Below are positions 23,417 through 32,378 of a stretch of 45,445 nucleotides of DNA, one piece after another. The notes under the pieces are model-generated. The model was given only the letters and a program-made list of their open reading frames with translations, was not told the DNA's origin and searched no databases. Both the position numbers and the translations under genes were made by a program. This stretch comes from TMED14 sp965657195 (lineage in GTDB: Bacteria > Bacteroidota > Bacteroidia > Flavobacteriales > Schleiferiaceae), in the NCBI GenBank assembly GCA_965657195.1, contig CBFHNK010000006.1, forward strand, positions 1 through 45,445, read 5' to 3'. Numbering within the stretch: the first letter of the stretch is position 1; each line of letters begins with the position of its first letter.

Positions 23417-23887
23417 ATGAGAAAGACTCGTGCCAAAAAGCGCCCGTTACTGCCGGATCCCCGTTTTAACGATCCCCTCGTAACTCGTTTTGTGAACAAT
23501 ATGATGTACGACGGAAAGAAGTCAACCGCCTTCAAAATCTTCTATGATGCCATTGATTTGGTATCAGAGCGCACCGGTGAGGCCAATGGCCTTGATCAGT
23601 GGAAGACGGCCCTTACCAACGTGATGCCGCACGTAGAGGTGCGCAGCCGTCGTGTTGGTGGAGCGACATTCCAAATTCCGCAACAGATTCGTCCTGACCG
23701 CAAGATTGCGGTAGCAATGAAGTGGTTGATCGGCTACTCACGCAAGCGCAACGAAAAAAGCATGGCGGGTAAGCTAGCCGGTGAAATTTTAGCTGCGGCT
23801 AAAGAAGAAGGCGCAGCAGTGAAAAAGCGCATGGATACGCACAAGATGGCCGAAGCCAACAAGGCATTCTCTCACTTTCGTTTTTAA
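23417..23887 (+). CDS. rpsG: 30S ribosomal protein S7
   Basis: Primary assembly protein of the small-subunit head, binding the 3' major domain of 16S rRNA and contacting E-site tRNA; 156 residues. Recognisable runs are MRKTRAKKRPLLPDPRFNDP at the start and EVRSRRVGGATFQIP in the middle, with KMAEANKAFSHFRF at the end. AAGGA lies 4 bases before the ATG, one of the few Shine-Dalgarno-like sites in this cluster. In E. coli S7 represses its own operon; no equivalent site can be identified here between rpsL and rpsG, where the gap is only 14 bases. Confidence 0.99.
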   Translation: MRKTRAKKRPLLPDPRFNDPLVTRFVNNMMYDGKKSTAFKIFYDAIDLVSERTGEANGLDQWKTALTNVMPHVEVRSRRVGGATFQIPQQIRPDRKIAVAMKWLIGYSRKRNEKSMAGKLAGEILAAAKEEGAAVKKRMDTHKMAEANKAFSHFRF

Positions 23888-23905
23888 TCGAAGACTAGTT
23901 ATACA

Positions 23906-26035
23906 ATGGCTTCACGCGACCTTAAATATACCCGGAATATTGGCATCATGGCTCACATTGATGCTGGTAAAACCACTACTACCGAGCGCATTCTTTACTA
24001 CACCGGCGTAAGCCACAAGATTGGTGAAGTACACGACGGTGCTGCTACTATGGACTGGATGGTTCAGGAGCAGGAGCGGGGTATCACCATTACATCAGCG
24101 GCTACGACATGTTTTTGGCGTTTTCCAACGGTACAAGGCAAGGATATCGCAGGCCAAACCGAGGAATACAAGATCAATATTATTGATACTCCAGGTCACG
24201 TTGACTTTACCGTAGAGGTGGAGCGTTCACTCCGCGTATTGGACGGTGCCGTGGCACTGTTGTGTGCGGTTGGTGGCGTACAACCTCAGACTGAAACAGT
24301 TTGGCGGCAAGCTACCAAGTACAGTGTACCACGTATTGCATTTGTCAACAAGATGGACCGTACAGGTGCTGACTTTTTCAACGTGGTTCGTCAGATTGAT
24401 GATAAACTTCGCGGCAATGCGGTTCCTCTTCAGGTGCCCATCGGTGCAGAGGCTGAGTTCCGTGGTGTAGTTGACTTGTTAACAAAGAAGGCGATTATCT
24501 GGAACGACGACTCTCAAGGCATGACCTACGACGAGATTGAAATCCCTGCTGACTTAGTTGACACGGTAAACGAATACCGTGAGAAGCTCGTTGAGGCAGT
24601 TGCCGAATTCGACGACAACCTCATGGAGAAGTTCTTCGAAGACCCCGCAAGCATCACGCGTGAGGAGTTGACTGCCGCAATTCGCAAGGCGGTAATTGCC
24701 ATGAAGATTACACCAGTTCTATGTGGTTCGGCGTTCAAGAATAAGGGCGTTCAGACAATGCTCGACGCAGTAATGGAGTACCTTCCGTCACCTGTTGACG
24801 TTGAGGCCATTTCTGGTGTTAATCCAGACACTGATCTTGAAGAAGTTCGTCGCCCTGTCTCTACGGAGCCTTTGGCGGCCCTAGCCTTCAAAATTGCTAC
24901 TGACCCATTCGTTGGTCGTCTGTGCTTCTTCCGCGTATACTCAGGTAAGATCGACGCAGGTTCGTACGTGAAGAACATGCGCACTGGCAATAAGGAGCGC
25001 ATCAGCCGCATTTTCCAAATGCACGCCAACAAGCAAAACCCGATCGACGTGATCGAGGCGGGTGACATTGGCGCAGGTGTTGGATTCAAGGACATTCGTA
25101 CTGGTGACACGCTGTGTGACGAGAAGAATCCAATTGTTCTAGAGTCTATGAGCTTCCCAGAGCCGGTTATCGGACTCGCGGTAGAGCCTAAAACTCAAGC
25201 GGACGTGGATAAGTTGGGTATGTCTTTGGCAAAGCTTGCTGAAGAGGATCCAACCTTCCGTGTACACACCGACGAAGAGACTGGCCAAACGGTTATCTCT
25301 GGAATGGGTGAGCTTCACTTGGAGATCATCGTTGACCGCCTAAAGCGTGAGTTTAAGGTAGAGTGCAACCAAGGTGCTCCTCAGGTACAGTACAAGGAGG
25401 CGCTTACCTCAACGGTGAACCACCGCGAAGTTTACAAGAAGCAAACGGGTGGTCGCGGTAAATTCGCGGACATTGTGTTCACGATTGGACCTGCGGACGA
25501 AGCACATACTGGTGGACTTCAGTTCGTCAATGAGATCAAGGGCGGTAACGTACCTAAAGAATACATTCCATCAATCGAGAAAGGCTTCAAGGAGGCGATG
25601 AAGAACGGCCCATTGGCTGGATACGGTATCGACGCGATGAAGGTGACCCTTACAGATGGATCATTCCACCCTGTAGACTCGGATTCACTTTCGTTTGAAT
25701 TGGCAGCTAAAATTGGATTTAAGGAGGCTGCCCGCAAGGCACGTCCTGTGATCCTCGAGCCAATCATGAAGATGGAGGTTGTAATGCCCGAATCGAGCAT
25801 GGGTGATGTCGTAGGTGACCTCAACAAGCGTCGTGGAATGGTGGAAGGCATGGATACGAAGGATGGCGACAGCCTCGTTCGCGCCAAAGTGCCTTTGAGT
25901 GAAATGTTCGGTTACGTAACGACGTTGCGCACGCTGACCTCAGGGCGGGGTTCTTCGACTATGGAGTTCAGCCACTTTTCAGAGACGCCTACAAGTATCT
26001 CTGAAGCCGTAATCGAAAAAGTAAAAGGTAAATAA
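23906..26035 (+). CDS. fusA: Elongation factor G
   Basis: Translocation GTPase of protein synthesis, also acting with RRF in ribosome recycling; 709 residues. The GTPase motifs are G1 AHIDAGKTT (16-24), switch I around RGITITSAATT, G3 DTPGHVDF and G4 NKMD. Domain IV is seen in GGRGKFADIVF and the C-terminal MEFSHFSETP is typical. A short insertion between switch I and G3 (FPTVQGKDIAGQTEEYK) is usual for Bacteroidota EF-G. It lies 18 bases after rpsG and 9 before rpsJ; tuf, which follows fusA in E. coli, is absent. Confidence 0.99.
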   Translation: MASRDLKYTRNIGIMAHIDAGKTTTTERILYYTGVSHKIGEVHDGAATMDWMVQEQERGITITSAATTCFWRFPTVQGKDIAGQTEEYKINIIDTPGHVDFTVEVERSLRVLDGAVALLCAVGGVQPQTETVWRQATKYSVPRIAFVNKMDRTGADFFNVVRQIDDKLRGNAVPLQVPIGAEAEFRGVVDLLTKKAIIWNDDSQGMTYDEIEIPADLVDTVNEYREKLVEAVAEFDDNLMEKFFEDPASITREELTAAIRKAVIAMKITPVLCGSAFKNKGVQTMLDAVMEYLPSPVDVEAISGVNPDTDLEEVRRPVSTEPLAALAFKIATDPFVGRLCFFRVYSGKIDAGSYVKNMRTGNKERISRIFQMHANKQNPIDVIEAGDIGAGVGFKDIRTGDTLCDEKNPIVLESMSFPEPVIGLAVEPKTQADVDKLGMSLAKLAEEDPTFRVHTDEETGQTVISGMGELHLEIIVDRLKREFKVECNQGAPQVQYKEALTSTVNHREVYKKQTGGRGKFADIVFTIGPADEAHTGGLQFVNEIKGGNVPKEYIPSIEKGFKEAMKNGPLAGYGIDAMKVTLTDGSFHPVDSDSLSFELAAKIGFKEAARKARPVILEPIMKMEVVMPESSMGDVVGDLNKRRGMVEGMDTKDGDSLVRAKVPLSEMFGYVTTLRTLTSGRGSSTMEFSHFSETPTSISEAVIEKVKGK

Positions 26036-26044
26036 AGAGGATCG

Positions 26045-26350
26045 ATGAGCCAGAAAATTCGCATAAAGCTTAAGTCATACGATCATAACCTCGTAGACAA
26101 GAGTGCAGAAAAAATTGTAAAGACGGTGAAGAGTACCGGTGCTGTAGTAAACGGCCCGATCCCCTTGCCAACAAACAAGCGTATATACACCGTACTGCGC
26201 AGCCCGCACGTCAATAAAAAGGCGCGTGAGCAATTTGAGTTGTCGAGCTACAAGCGCTTGCTTGACATTTACTCGTCTTCAAGTAAAACCATCGATGCCC
26301 TGATGAAGCTAGAGCTTCCCAGTGGTGTCGAGGTCGAGATCAAAGTTTAA
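26045..26350 (+). CDS. rpsJ: 30S ribosomal protein S10
   Basis: Small-subunit head protein that also pairs with NusB in transcription antitermination; 101 residues. IRIKLKSYDHNLVDKSAEKI opens the protein, and VNGPIPLPTNKRIYTVLRSP marks the extended ribosome-binding loop that penetrates the head. An AGAGGA sequence five bases before the ATG is a Shine-Dalgarno-like site, unusual in this window. It begins the S10 block directly behind fusA without a terminator, which joins the str and S10 operons into one. Confidence 0.99.
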   Translation: MSQKIRIKLKSYDHNLVDKSAEKIVKTVKSTGAVVNGPIPLPTNKRIYTVLRSPHVNKKAREQFELSSYKRLLDIYSSSSKTIDALMKLELPSGVEVEIKV

Positions 26351-26371
26351 TAATCCCTAGAATTCCTGACA

Positions 26372-26983
26372 ATGCCTGGACTAATTGGCAAAAAAATCGG
26401 AATGACCAGCATCTTCGACGGTGACGGAAAGAATTTTCCGTGTACCGTGATTGAGTTGGGTCCCTGTGTGGTGACTCAGCTGAAGACGAACGATGTCGAT
26501 GGTTACGAAGCCGTGCAGATCGGTTATGGTGAAAAGAAAAATCCCATATCGCCTGCCTCCGGCCACGCTGCAAAGGCTAACACCTCTGCAAAATCTAAAT
26601 ATGTAGAATTCCGCGAATTCGGAACAGAAGTTTCCTTGGGCGAAGTGCTCACGGTTGCCATGTTCGAAGAGGGTGAATTCGTAGACGTTGTAGGCCAGTC
26701 GAAAGGCAAGGGCTTCCAGGGTGTTGTGAAGCGTCACGGCTTTAGCGGTGTCGGTGAAGCAAGCCATGGTCAGCACAACCGTCTACGCGCTCCGGGTTCT
26801 ATTGGAGCAGGTTCTGACCCAAGCCGTGTATTCCGCGGAATGCGCATGGGTGGACGCACGGGCAATACGCGTATTAAAATTCAAAACCTTCAAATCTTGA
26901 AGGTCGATGCAGATAAGAATCTGCTCGTAGTCAAAGGTTCCATTCCCGGCGCAAGGCAGTCGATTGTAATTGTTGAGAAATAA
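26372..26983 (+). CDS. rplC: 50S ribosomal protein L3
   Basis: Early-assembly protein of the large subunit with a loop reaching the peptidyl-transferase centre; 203 residues. MPGLIGKKIGMTSIF at the start and KGKGFQGVVKRHGFSG in the middle are diagnostic; the loop GASHGQHN-like region appears as GEASHGQHNRLRAPGSIG, containing the Gln that PrmB methylates in E. coli. The stop overlaps the rplD ATG by one base (TAATG). It lies 21 bases after rpsJ with no Shine-Dalgarno sequence. Confidence 0.99.
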   Translation: MPGLIGKKIGMTSIFDGDGKNFPCTVIELGPCVVTQLKTNDVDGYEAVQIGYGEKKNPISPASGHAAKANTSAKSKYVEFREFGTEVSLGEVLTVAMFEEGEFVDVVGQSKGKGFQGVVKRHGFSGVGEASHGQHNRLRAPGSIGAGSDPSRVFRGMRMGGRTGNTRIKIQNLQILKVDADKNLLVVKGSIPGARQSIVIVEK

Positions 26984-27615
26984 TGGAAGTTCGCATCTTA
27001 AATCAGGACGGCCAGGAAACAGGTCGGACGGTTCAATTGAATGATGATGTTTTCGGGATTACACCGAACGATCATGCAATGTACCTCGATGTAAAGCAGT
27101 ACTTGGCCAATCAGCGCCAGGGTACGCACAAGAGTAAGCAGCGCGCAGAAATCGCACGTACGACAAAAAAGCTTCACAAGCAGAAGGGTACCGGTGGTGC
27201 GCGTCACGGAAGTATGAAGTCACCCTTGTTTCGTGGAGGTGGCCGTGTTTTTGGACCTGTTCCTCACGAGTACGGATTCAAGCTCAACAAAAAGTTGAAA
27301 TTGGTTGCGAGAAAGTCGGCTTTGAGCCAATTGGCAGCGTCAAATCAGATTTTAGTTGTAGATCAAATTGCCATGAATGCCCCAAAGACAAAGGATTACG
27401 GTGTGATTCTCAAAGCTTTAGGCCTTGAAGGCAAGAAATCGACAGTAGTATTGGCTGAACCAAATAATTCAGTATATTTGTCGTCCCGCAATTTTGAGGG
27501 CTCAAAAGTGGTAACTGCTTCAGAATTAAGCACTTATTCAATTTTAAATGGCGGCACCCTGGTGCTAGTTGAGCCTTCGATTGTGAAAATTGAAACTGCC
27601 TTATCGGCCAAATAG
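26983..27615 (+). CDS. rplD: 50S ribosomal protein L4
   Basis: Large-subunit protein lining the exit tunnel; 210 residues. Its extended loop is seen as KKLHKQKGTGGARHGSMKSP with GGGRVFGPVPHEYGFKLNKK after it; changes in this loop confer macrolide resistance in other bacteria, and the sequence here looks ordinary. In E. coli L4 represses the S10 operon by attenuation, but here rpsJ is preceded by fusA and no leader is available for that mechanism. It shares one base with rplC and touches rplW. Confidence 0.99.
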   Translation: MEVRILNQDGQETGRTVQLNDDVFGITPNDHAMYLDVKQYLANQRQGTHKSKQRAEIARTTKKLHKQKGTGGARHGSMKSPLFRGGGRVFGPVPHEYGFKLNKKLKLVARKSALSQLAASNQILVVDQIAMNAPKTKDYGVILKALGLEGKKSTVVLAEPNNSVYLSSRNFEGSKVVTASELSTYSILNGGTLVLVEPSIVKIETALSAK

Positions 27616-27617
27616 TG

Positions 27618-27911
27618 ATGGAACAGATTCTCATTCGCCCGGTTCTCACCGAGAAAGCGACTGCCTCAGCAGAGGGAGCGAATCGCTACACGTTTGTTGT
27701 CGATAAAAAGGCGAACAAGCTTCAGATTAAAAAGGCTGTAGAGGAGCTCTACAAGGTGAACGTCGAGCACGTTCGTACTATGATTGCTCCAGCCAAGCGC
27801 ATCGTGCGCTACACTAAGGCAGGGGTTATGGAAGGTCGCAAGCCGTCTTTAAAGAAGGCTGTGATTGAGGTCCGTGCTGGTGAAACTATTGACATCTACG
27901 CAAACCTCTAA
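27618..27911 (+). CDS. rplW: 50S ribosomal protein L23
   Basis: Binds 23S rRNA at the tunnel exit and docks trigger factor and SRP; 97 residues from the ATG at 27618. An in-frame GTG at 27615 overlaps the rplD stop (TAGTG) and would add one residue; I chose the ATG because MEQILIRPVLTEKAT matches the usual beginning (about three residues before the IxxPxxTEK motif). NRYTFVVDKKANKLQIKKAV and the ending AGETIDIYANL are typical. rplB follows after three bases. Confidence 0.97.
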   Translation: MEQILIRPVLTEKATASAEGANRYTFVVDKKANKLQIKKAVEELYKVNVEHVRTMIAPAKRIVRYTKAGVMEGRKPSLKKAVIEVRAGETIDIYANL

Positions 27912-27914
27912 GTC

Positions 27915-28739
<825 letters not shown>

Positions 28740-28741
28740 TC

Positions 28742-29020
28742 ATGGCACGTTCGCTTAAAAAAGGTCCTTACATCCACTTCAAGCTTGAGAAGCGTGTGAT
28801 GGAGAATGTTGAGGCAGGTAAGAAGACCGTGATCAAGACTTGGTCTCGCGCTTCAATGATTAGTCCAGATTTTGTCGGTCAGACCATTGCGGTCCACAAC
28901 GGCAAAACCTTTGTACCCGTTTATGTTACCGAAAACATGGTAGGTCACAAGCTTGGAGAATTTGCTCCAACCCGTGTGTTCCGCGGCCATGCTGGTAAAA
29001 AAGATAAAGGCAAAAAGTAG
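28742..29020 (+). CDS. rpsS: 30S ribosomal protein S19
   Basis: Small-subunit head protein that forms a complex with S13 and contacts the A-site finger bridge; 92 residues. MARSLKKGPYIHFKLEKRV, TWSRASMISPDFVGQTIAVH and MVGHKLGEFAPTRVFRGHAG are diagnostic across the full length. The Lys/Gly-rich tail KKDKGKK is ordinary. It lies two bases after rplB and six before rplV, in the standard S10-operon order. Confidence 0.99.
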   Translation: MARSLKKGPYIHFKLEKRVMENVEAGKKTVIKTWSRASMISPDFVGQTIAVHNGKTFVPVYVTENMVGHKLGEFAPTRVFRGHAGKKDKGKK

Positions 29021-29026
29021 TAAGCG

Positions 29027-29449
29027 ATGGGAGCTCGTAAAAAAATCCGCGCAAACGCGATCAAAGATGCACGACGCAGTGTAGCCATGGCTTCACTGAA
29101 TAACTGCCCAACTTCACCCCGCAAGATGCGCCTAATGGCGGACCTCATTCGCGGAATGGAGGTTGCTAAAGCACTATATGTCCTAAAGCACAGCAGCAAA
29201 GAGGCGTCAATTCGCCTTGAGAAGCTACTCCTTTCGGCATTGACGAATTGGCAAACCAAGAACCCAGAGGCTTCAGTCGATTCAGGTTTAGTGGTCCAGA
29301 GCATTATGGTCGATGGTGGCCGTATGCTGAAGCGTGTCCAACCCGCACCACAGGGCCGTGCCCACCGTGTGCGTAAGCGTTCAAACCACGTTACCCTGGT
29401 GGTGGGTCGTGTTGCCGAAGAAGGTTCAACCAGCTCTGAAAACGCCTAA
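29027..29449 (+). CDS. rplV: 50S ribosomal protein L22
   Basis: Large-subunit protein whose beta hairpin lines the exit tunnel opposite L4; 140 residues, longer than the 110 of E. coli because of about 25 extra N-terminal residues (GARKKIRANAIKDARRSV) and a short C-terminal tail. The core shows TSPRKMRLMADLIRGMEV and the tunnel hairpin LKRVQPAPQGRAHRVRKRS. The extended N-terminus is usual for Bacteroidota. Two bases separate it from rpsC, and no Shine-Dalgarno sequence is seen. Confidence 0.98.
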   Translation: MGARKKIRANAIKDARRSVAMASLNNCPTSPRKMRLMADLIRGMEVAKALYVLKHSSKEASIRLEKLLLSALTNWQTKNPEASVDSGLVVQSIMVDGGRMLKRVQPAPQGRAHRVRKRSNHVTLVVGRVAEEGSTSSENA

Positions 29450-29451
29450 AC

Positions 29452-30234
29452 ATGGGACAAAAAGCTAATCCTATTGGCAATCGCCTTGGCTACATCCGTG
29501 GATGGGAGTCTAATTGGTACGGTGGCCGTAACTACGGAGATAAAATTGCTGAAGACGCGGCAATTCGTAAATACTTGTATGCTCGTCTTAGTCGGGCAAA
29601 TGTGTCACGCATCATTATTGAGCGTACTCTTAAAGTTGTCACTGTAACGATTGCAACTGCGCGTCCTGGTGTAATTATCGGCAAGGGTGGTACTGAAGTT
29701 GACAAGCTTCGCGAGGAGCTCAAAAAACTTTCCAAGAAAGAAGTTCAGATTAATATTCACGAGATTAAGCGTCCTGAACTTGATGCGAAACTTGTGGCGG
29801 ACAGTATAGCTCGCCAGATCGAAGGTCGTATTTCCTTTCGTCGTGCCGTCAAAATGTCCATGGGAAGTACCATGCGAATGGGTGCTGAAGGAATCAAGGT
29901 TCAAGTGAGTGGCCGTCTAAACGGAGCAGAAATCGCTCGATCTGAAAAGTTTAAAGAGGGACGCACCCCGTTGCACACGTTCCGTGCAGATATTGATTAC
30001 CATATTTCTGAAGCCCATACAACCTACGGTCGTATTGGTATCAAGGTGTGGATCATGAAAGGTGAGGTTTATGGCAAGCGTGACTTGAGCAATGTCCTCG
30101 GGCAATCAGGTAAGCGCGTGGGAGCTGGTGCACCATCTTCTGCTGGTACGGACCGTCCACGTCGCGGAACCGGAGGCGGTAATGGTGGTGGTGACCGTGA
30201 TCGTCGTCGTCCTAACAACAATCGTAAAGCTTAA
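29452..30234 (+). CDS. rpsC: 30S ribosomal protein S3 with Arg/Gly-rich tail
   Basis: Lines the mRNA entry channel and contributes to ribosomal helicase activity; 260 residues against about 233 in E. coli. The KH domain carries VIIGKGGTEVDKLREEL with the GKGG loop, followed by the C-terminal domain (KVQVSGRLNGAEIARSE, VWIMKGEVYG). The last 40 residues are an added, disordered Arg/Gly/Asn-rich tail (PRRGTGGGNGGGDRDRRRP). Such tails are common in this phylum and probably bind RNA. It lies 2 bases after rplV and 5 before rplP. Confidence 0.99.
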   Translation: MGQKANPIGNRLGYIRGWESNWYGGRNYGDKIAEDAAIRKYLYARLSRANVSRIIIERTLKVVTVTIATARPGVIIGKGGTEVDKLREELKKLSKKEVQINIHEIKRPELDAKLVADSIARQIEGRISFRRAVKMSMGSTMRMGAEGIKVQVSGRLNGAEIARSEKFKEGRTPLHTFRADIDYHISEAHTTYGRIGIKVWIMKGEVYGKRDLSNVLGQSGKRVGAGAPSSAGTDRPRRGTGGGNGGGDRDRRRPNNNRKA

Positions 30235-30239
30235 CTGTC

Positions 30240-30662
30240 ATGCTTCAGCCGAAAAAGACTAAGTTCCGAAAAATGTTTAAGGGCAAAATGAAGGGTAACG
30301 CACAGCGCGGTGCCACATTAGCCTTTGGATCCTATGGTATCAAGTCCCTTGAAGAGGTATGGATGACCGCCCGTCAAATTGAGGCTGCCCGTATCGCTGC
30401 AACCCGCTACATGAAGCGTGAGGGTCAACTTTGGATTCGAATCTTCCCCGACAAGCCTATCACAAAGAAGCCTCTTGAGGTTCGTATGGGTAAGGGTAAA
30501 GGTGCAGTAGAATACTGGGCGGCTGTAGTTCGTCCTGGCCGTATGCTCTTTGAACTTGATGGTGTTTCTGAGGATATCGCTAAAGAAGCACTTCGCCTTG
30601 CGGCACAGAAGCTTCCTGTAAAGACGAAGTTCGTAGTTCGTCGTGATTTGGTTAATGCATAA
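30240..30662 (+). CDS. rplP: 50S ribosomal protein L16
   Basis: Late-assembly protein next to the A-site tRNA elbow; 140 residues. MLQPKKTKFRKMFKGKMKG opens it and the loop EGQLWIRIFPDKPITKKPLE is diagnostic, along with MGKGKGAVEYWAAVVRPGRM. An Arg in the FPDKP(I/V)T region, a hydroxylation site in E. coli (Arg81), corresponds to the EVRMGKGKG segment here. Its TAA overlaps the ATG of rpmC by one base (TAATG). Confidence 0.99.
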   Translation: MLQPKKTKFRKMFKGKMKGNAQRGATLAFGSYGIKSLEEVWMTARQIEAARIAATRYMKREGQLWIRIFPDKPITKKPLEVRMGKGKGAVEYWAAVVRPGRMLFELDGVSEDIAKEALRLAAQKLPVKTKFVVRRDLVNA

Positions 30663-30865
30663 TGCTTCGTACCATGACAACTGCTGAATTGAAAAAAATG
30701 AATGCCGAGGAATTGGCAAACCAGTACCGCACGCAAAAGACGGAACTACTCGACCTTAAGCGCAAGCACCGCTTGAGCCCTCTTGAGAACCCCATGCGAC
30801 TCACCGCGCTCCGCAAAGACGTGGCTCGTTTGGCAACCGAATTGACCCAGCGTTCTAAGAATTAA
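30662..30865 (+). CDS. rpmC: 50S ribosomal protein L29
   Basis: Small helical protein near the tunnel exit beside L23; 67 residues from the ATG overlapping the rplP stop. A second ATG at 30674 would give 63 residues beginning MTTAELKKMNAEELANQYR, closer to the usual L29 length; the overlap favours the first but I cannot decide. The C-terminal signature NPMRLTALRKDVARLATEL is clear. rpsQ begins 4 bases later. Confidence 0.95.
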   Translation: MLRTMTTAELKKMNAEELANQYRTQKTELLDLKRKHRLSPLENPMRLTALRKDVARLATELTQRSKN

Positions 30866-30869
30866 TACG

Positions 30870-31130
30870 ATGGAAAACCAACGCAATCTGCGCAAAGAGC
30901 GCATCGGGGTAGTGACCTCGTCAGCTATGGACAAGACGGTTACCGTCAACGTATCACGCCGCGTAAAGCACGGTATGTACGGAAAGTTCATCACTTTTTC
31001 TAAGAAGTTTCACGCCCACGACGAAACAAATGACTGCAACCAAGGCGACACCGTGCGCATTATGGAAGTTCGTCCGCTTTCGAAGACTAAGAACTGGCGT
31101 GTTATTGAAATCATTGAGCGCGCTAAGTAA
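30870..31130 (+). CDS. rpsQ: 30S ribosomal protein S17
   Basis: Primary rRNA-binding protein of the small-subunit body with an OB fold; 86 residues. RKERIGVVTSSAMDKTVTVN and the later MEVRPLSKTKNWRVIEIIE are diagnostic. Conserved HDE and GD turns are present in HAHDETNDCNQGDTVRI. It sits between rpmC and rplN, with 4 and 7 bases of spacing, the standard end of the S10 block and beginning of the spc block. Confidence 0.99.
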   Translation: MENQRNLRKERIGVVTSSAMDKTVTVNVSRRVKHGMYGKFITFSKKFHAHDETNDCNQGDTVRIMEVRPLSKTKNWRVIEIIERAK

Positions 31131-31137
31131 ATAAAAG

Positions 31138-31506
31138 ATGCTACAGACAGAATCAAGGCTCCGCGTTGCGGACAATACCGGCGCCAAAGAAGTTTTGGTG
31201 ATTCGCGTACTGGGCGGTACTCGCCGTCGCTACGCTTCGGTGGGTGACACGATCGTGGTTACCGTTAAAGACGCCACTCCTTCAGGCAATGCCAAGAAGG
31301 GTACTGTGTCGAAGGCCGTGGTCGTTCGCACTAAGAAAGAAATTCGACGTCCGGATGGTTCATACATCCGATTCGACGACAACGCATGTGTGCTACTCAA
31401 TGCAGCTGGAGAAATGCGCGGTACCCGTGTATTTGGTCCGGTAGCTCGTGAGCTTCGCGACAAGCAGTACATGAAGATTGTTTCACTGGCACCTGAAGTG
31501 CTTTAA
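31138..31506 (+). CDS. rplN: 50S ribosomal protein L14
   Basis: Large-subunit protein forming inter-subunit bridges and the docking site of the silencing factor RsfS; 122 residues, the canonical length. MLQTESRLRVADNTGAKEV, VRTKKEIRRPDGSYIRFDDN and the terminal MKIVSLAPEVL are diagnostic. It opens the spc block directly behind rpsQ without terminator or promoter, so transcription continues through. An A-rich stretch precedes the ATG in place of a Shine-Dalgarno sequence. Confidence 0.99.
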   Translation: MLQTESRLRVADNTGAKEVLVIRVLGGTRRRYASVGDTIVVTVKDATPSGNAKKGTVSKAVVVRTKKEIRRPDGSYIRFDDNACVLLNAAGEMRGTRVFGPVARELRDKQYMKIVSLAPEVL

Positions 31507-31518
31507 TCGCCTAGTACG

Positions 31519-31836
31519 ATGGCAAAGTTTCACATTAAAACTGGAGACACTGTAGTAGTGATCGCTGGTGCTCACAAGGGAGAGCAGGGCAAAATTGTTC
31601 GAATGATTCCCAAGCAGCACCGCGCGATTGTGGAGGGTGTTAATCTGGTCACGAAGCACCTCAAGCCGAGTGCAACCAGCCCACAGGGTGGACTCGAGAA
31701 AGTCGAAGCTCCACTTCATGTTTCAAACCTAATGCTGTTGGACAGCAAGGGTGTGGCAACTCGCACGGGTATCCGTACAGAGGCCAATGGAGTAAAAGTT
31801 CGCGTAGCGAAAAAAACCGGCGAAGTAATTAAATAA
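31519..31836 (+). CDS. rplX: 50S ribosomal protein L24
   Basis: Assembly initiator of the large subunit with a KOW motif; 105 residues. The KOW segment is IKTGDTVVVIAGAHKGEQG, followed by IPKQHRAIVEGVNLVTKHLK and the HVSNLMLLDSKGVATRTGI region. The stop overlaps the rplE start by one base (TAATG). Length and order match the family, and nothing is missing. Confidence 0.99.
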   Translation: MAKFHIKTGDTVVVIAGAHKGEQGKIVRMIPKQHRAIVEGVNLVTKHLKPSATSPQGGLEKVEAPLHVSNLMLLDSKGVATRTGIRTEANGVKVRVAKKTGEVIK

Positions 31837-32375
31837 TGGAACCGAATCTAAAATCGAAGTACCTCGGTCAGGTCGTTCCGGCCATGATGGAGCAGTTTTC
31901 TTACACGAACCAAATGGAGGTTCCGCGTTTGCAAAAGATTGTGTTGAGCCAAGGTCTCGGAGCTGCAGTTTCTGACAAGAAGCTCATTGATTATGCGATT
32001 GAAGAGATGTCGACAATTGCGGGTCAAAAAGCCGTGGCTACCAAGTCTAAGAAGGATATTTCAAACTTCAAGCTCCGCAAGGGGATGCCAGTTGGAGTTC
32101 GTGTAACCCTTCGAGGTGAGCGCATGTACGAATTCCTTGAGCGCCTTTTGGTATCATCACTTCCACGTATCCGCGACTTTCAGGGTTTAAAGGATGGTTT
32201 TGATGGTCGTGGCAACTACACGTTCGGAATTACCGAGCAGATCATTTTCCCAGAAATCGAAATTGACAAGGTGAACCGTATTTCAGGTATGGACATCACG
32301 TTTGTCACGTCGGCGAACACCGACAAGGAGTGCAAAGCACTTCTTCAAAATTTCGGAATGCCTTTTAAGAAGTAA
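31836..32375 (+). CDS. rplE: 50S ribosomal protein L5
   Basis: Central-protuberance protein that binds 5S rRNA and contacts P-site tRNA; 179 residues. Characteristic runs include KIVLSQGLGAAVSDKKLIDY, KSKKDISNFKLRKGMPVGV, the loop LPRIRDFQGLKDGFDGRGNY and TFGITEQIIFPEI. It lies directly behind rplX with one shared base and three bases before rpsN. The C-terminal FVTSANTDKECKALLQNFG fits the family end. Confidence 0.99.
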   Translation: MEPNLKSKYLGQVVPAMMEQFSYTNQMEVPRLQKIVLSQGLGAAVSDKKLIDYAIEEMSTIAGQKAVATKSKKDISNFKLRKGMPVGVRVTLRGERMYEFLERLLVSSLPRIRDFQGLKDGFDGRGNYTFGITEQIIFPEIEIDKVNRISGMDITFVTSANTDKECKALLQNFGMPFKK

Positions 32376-32378
32376 GTC

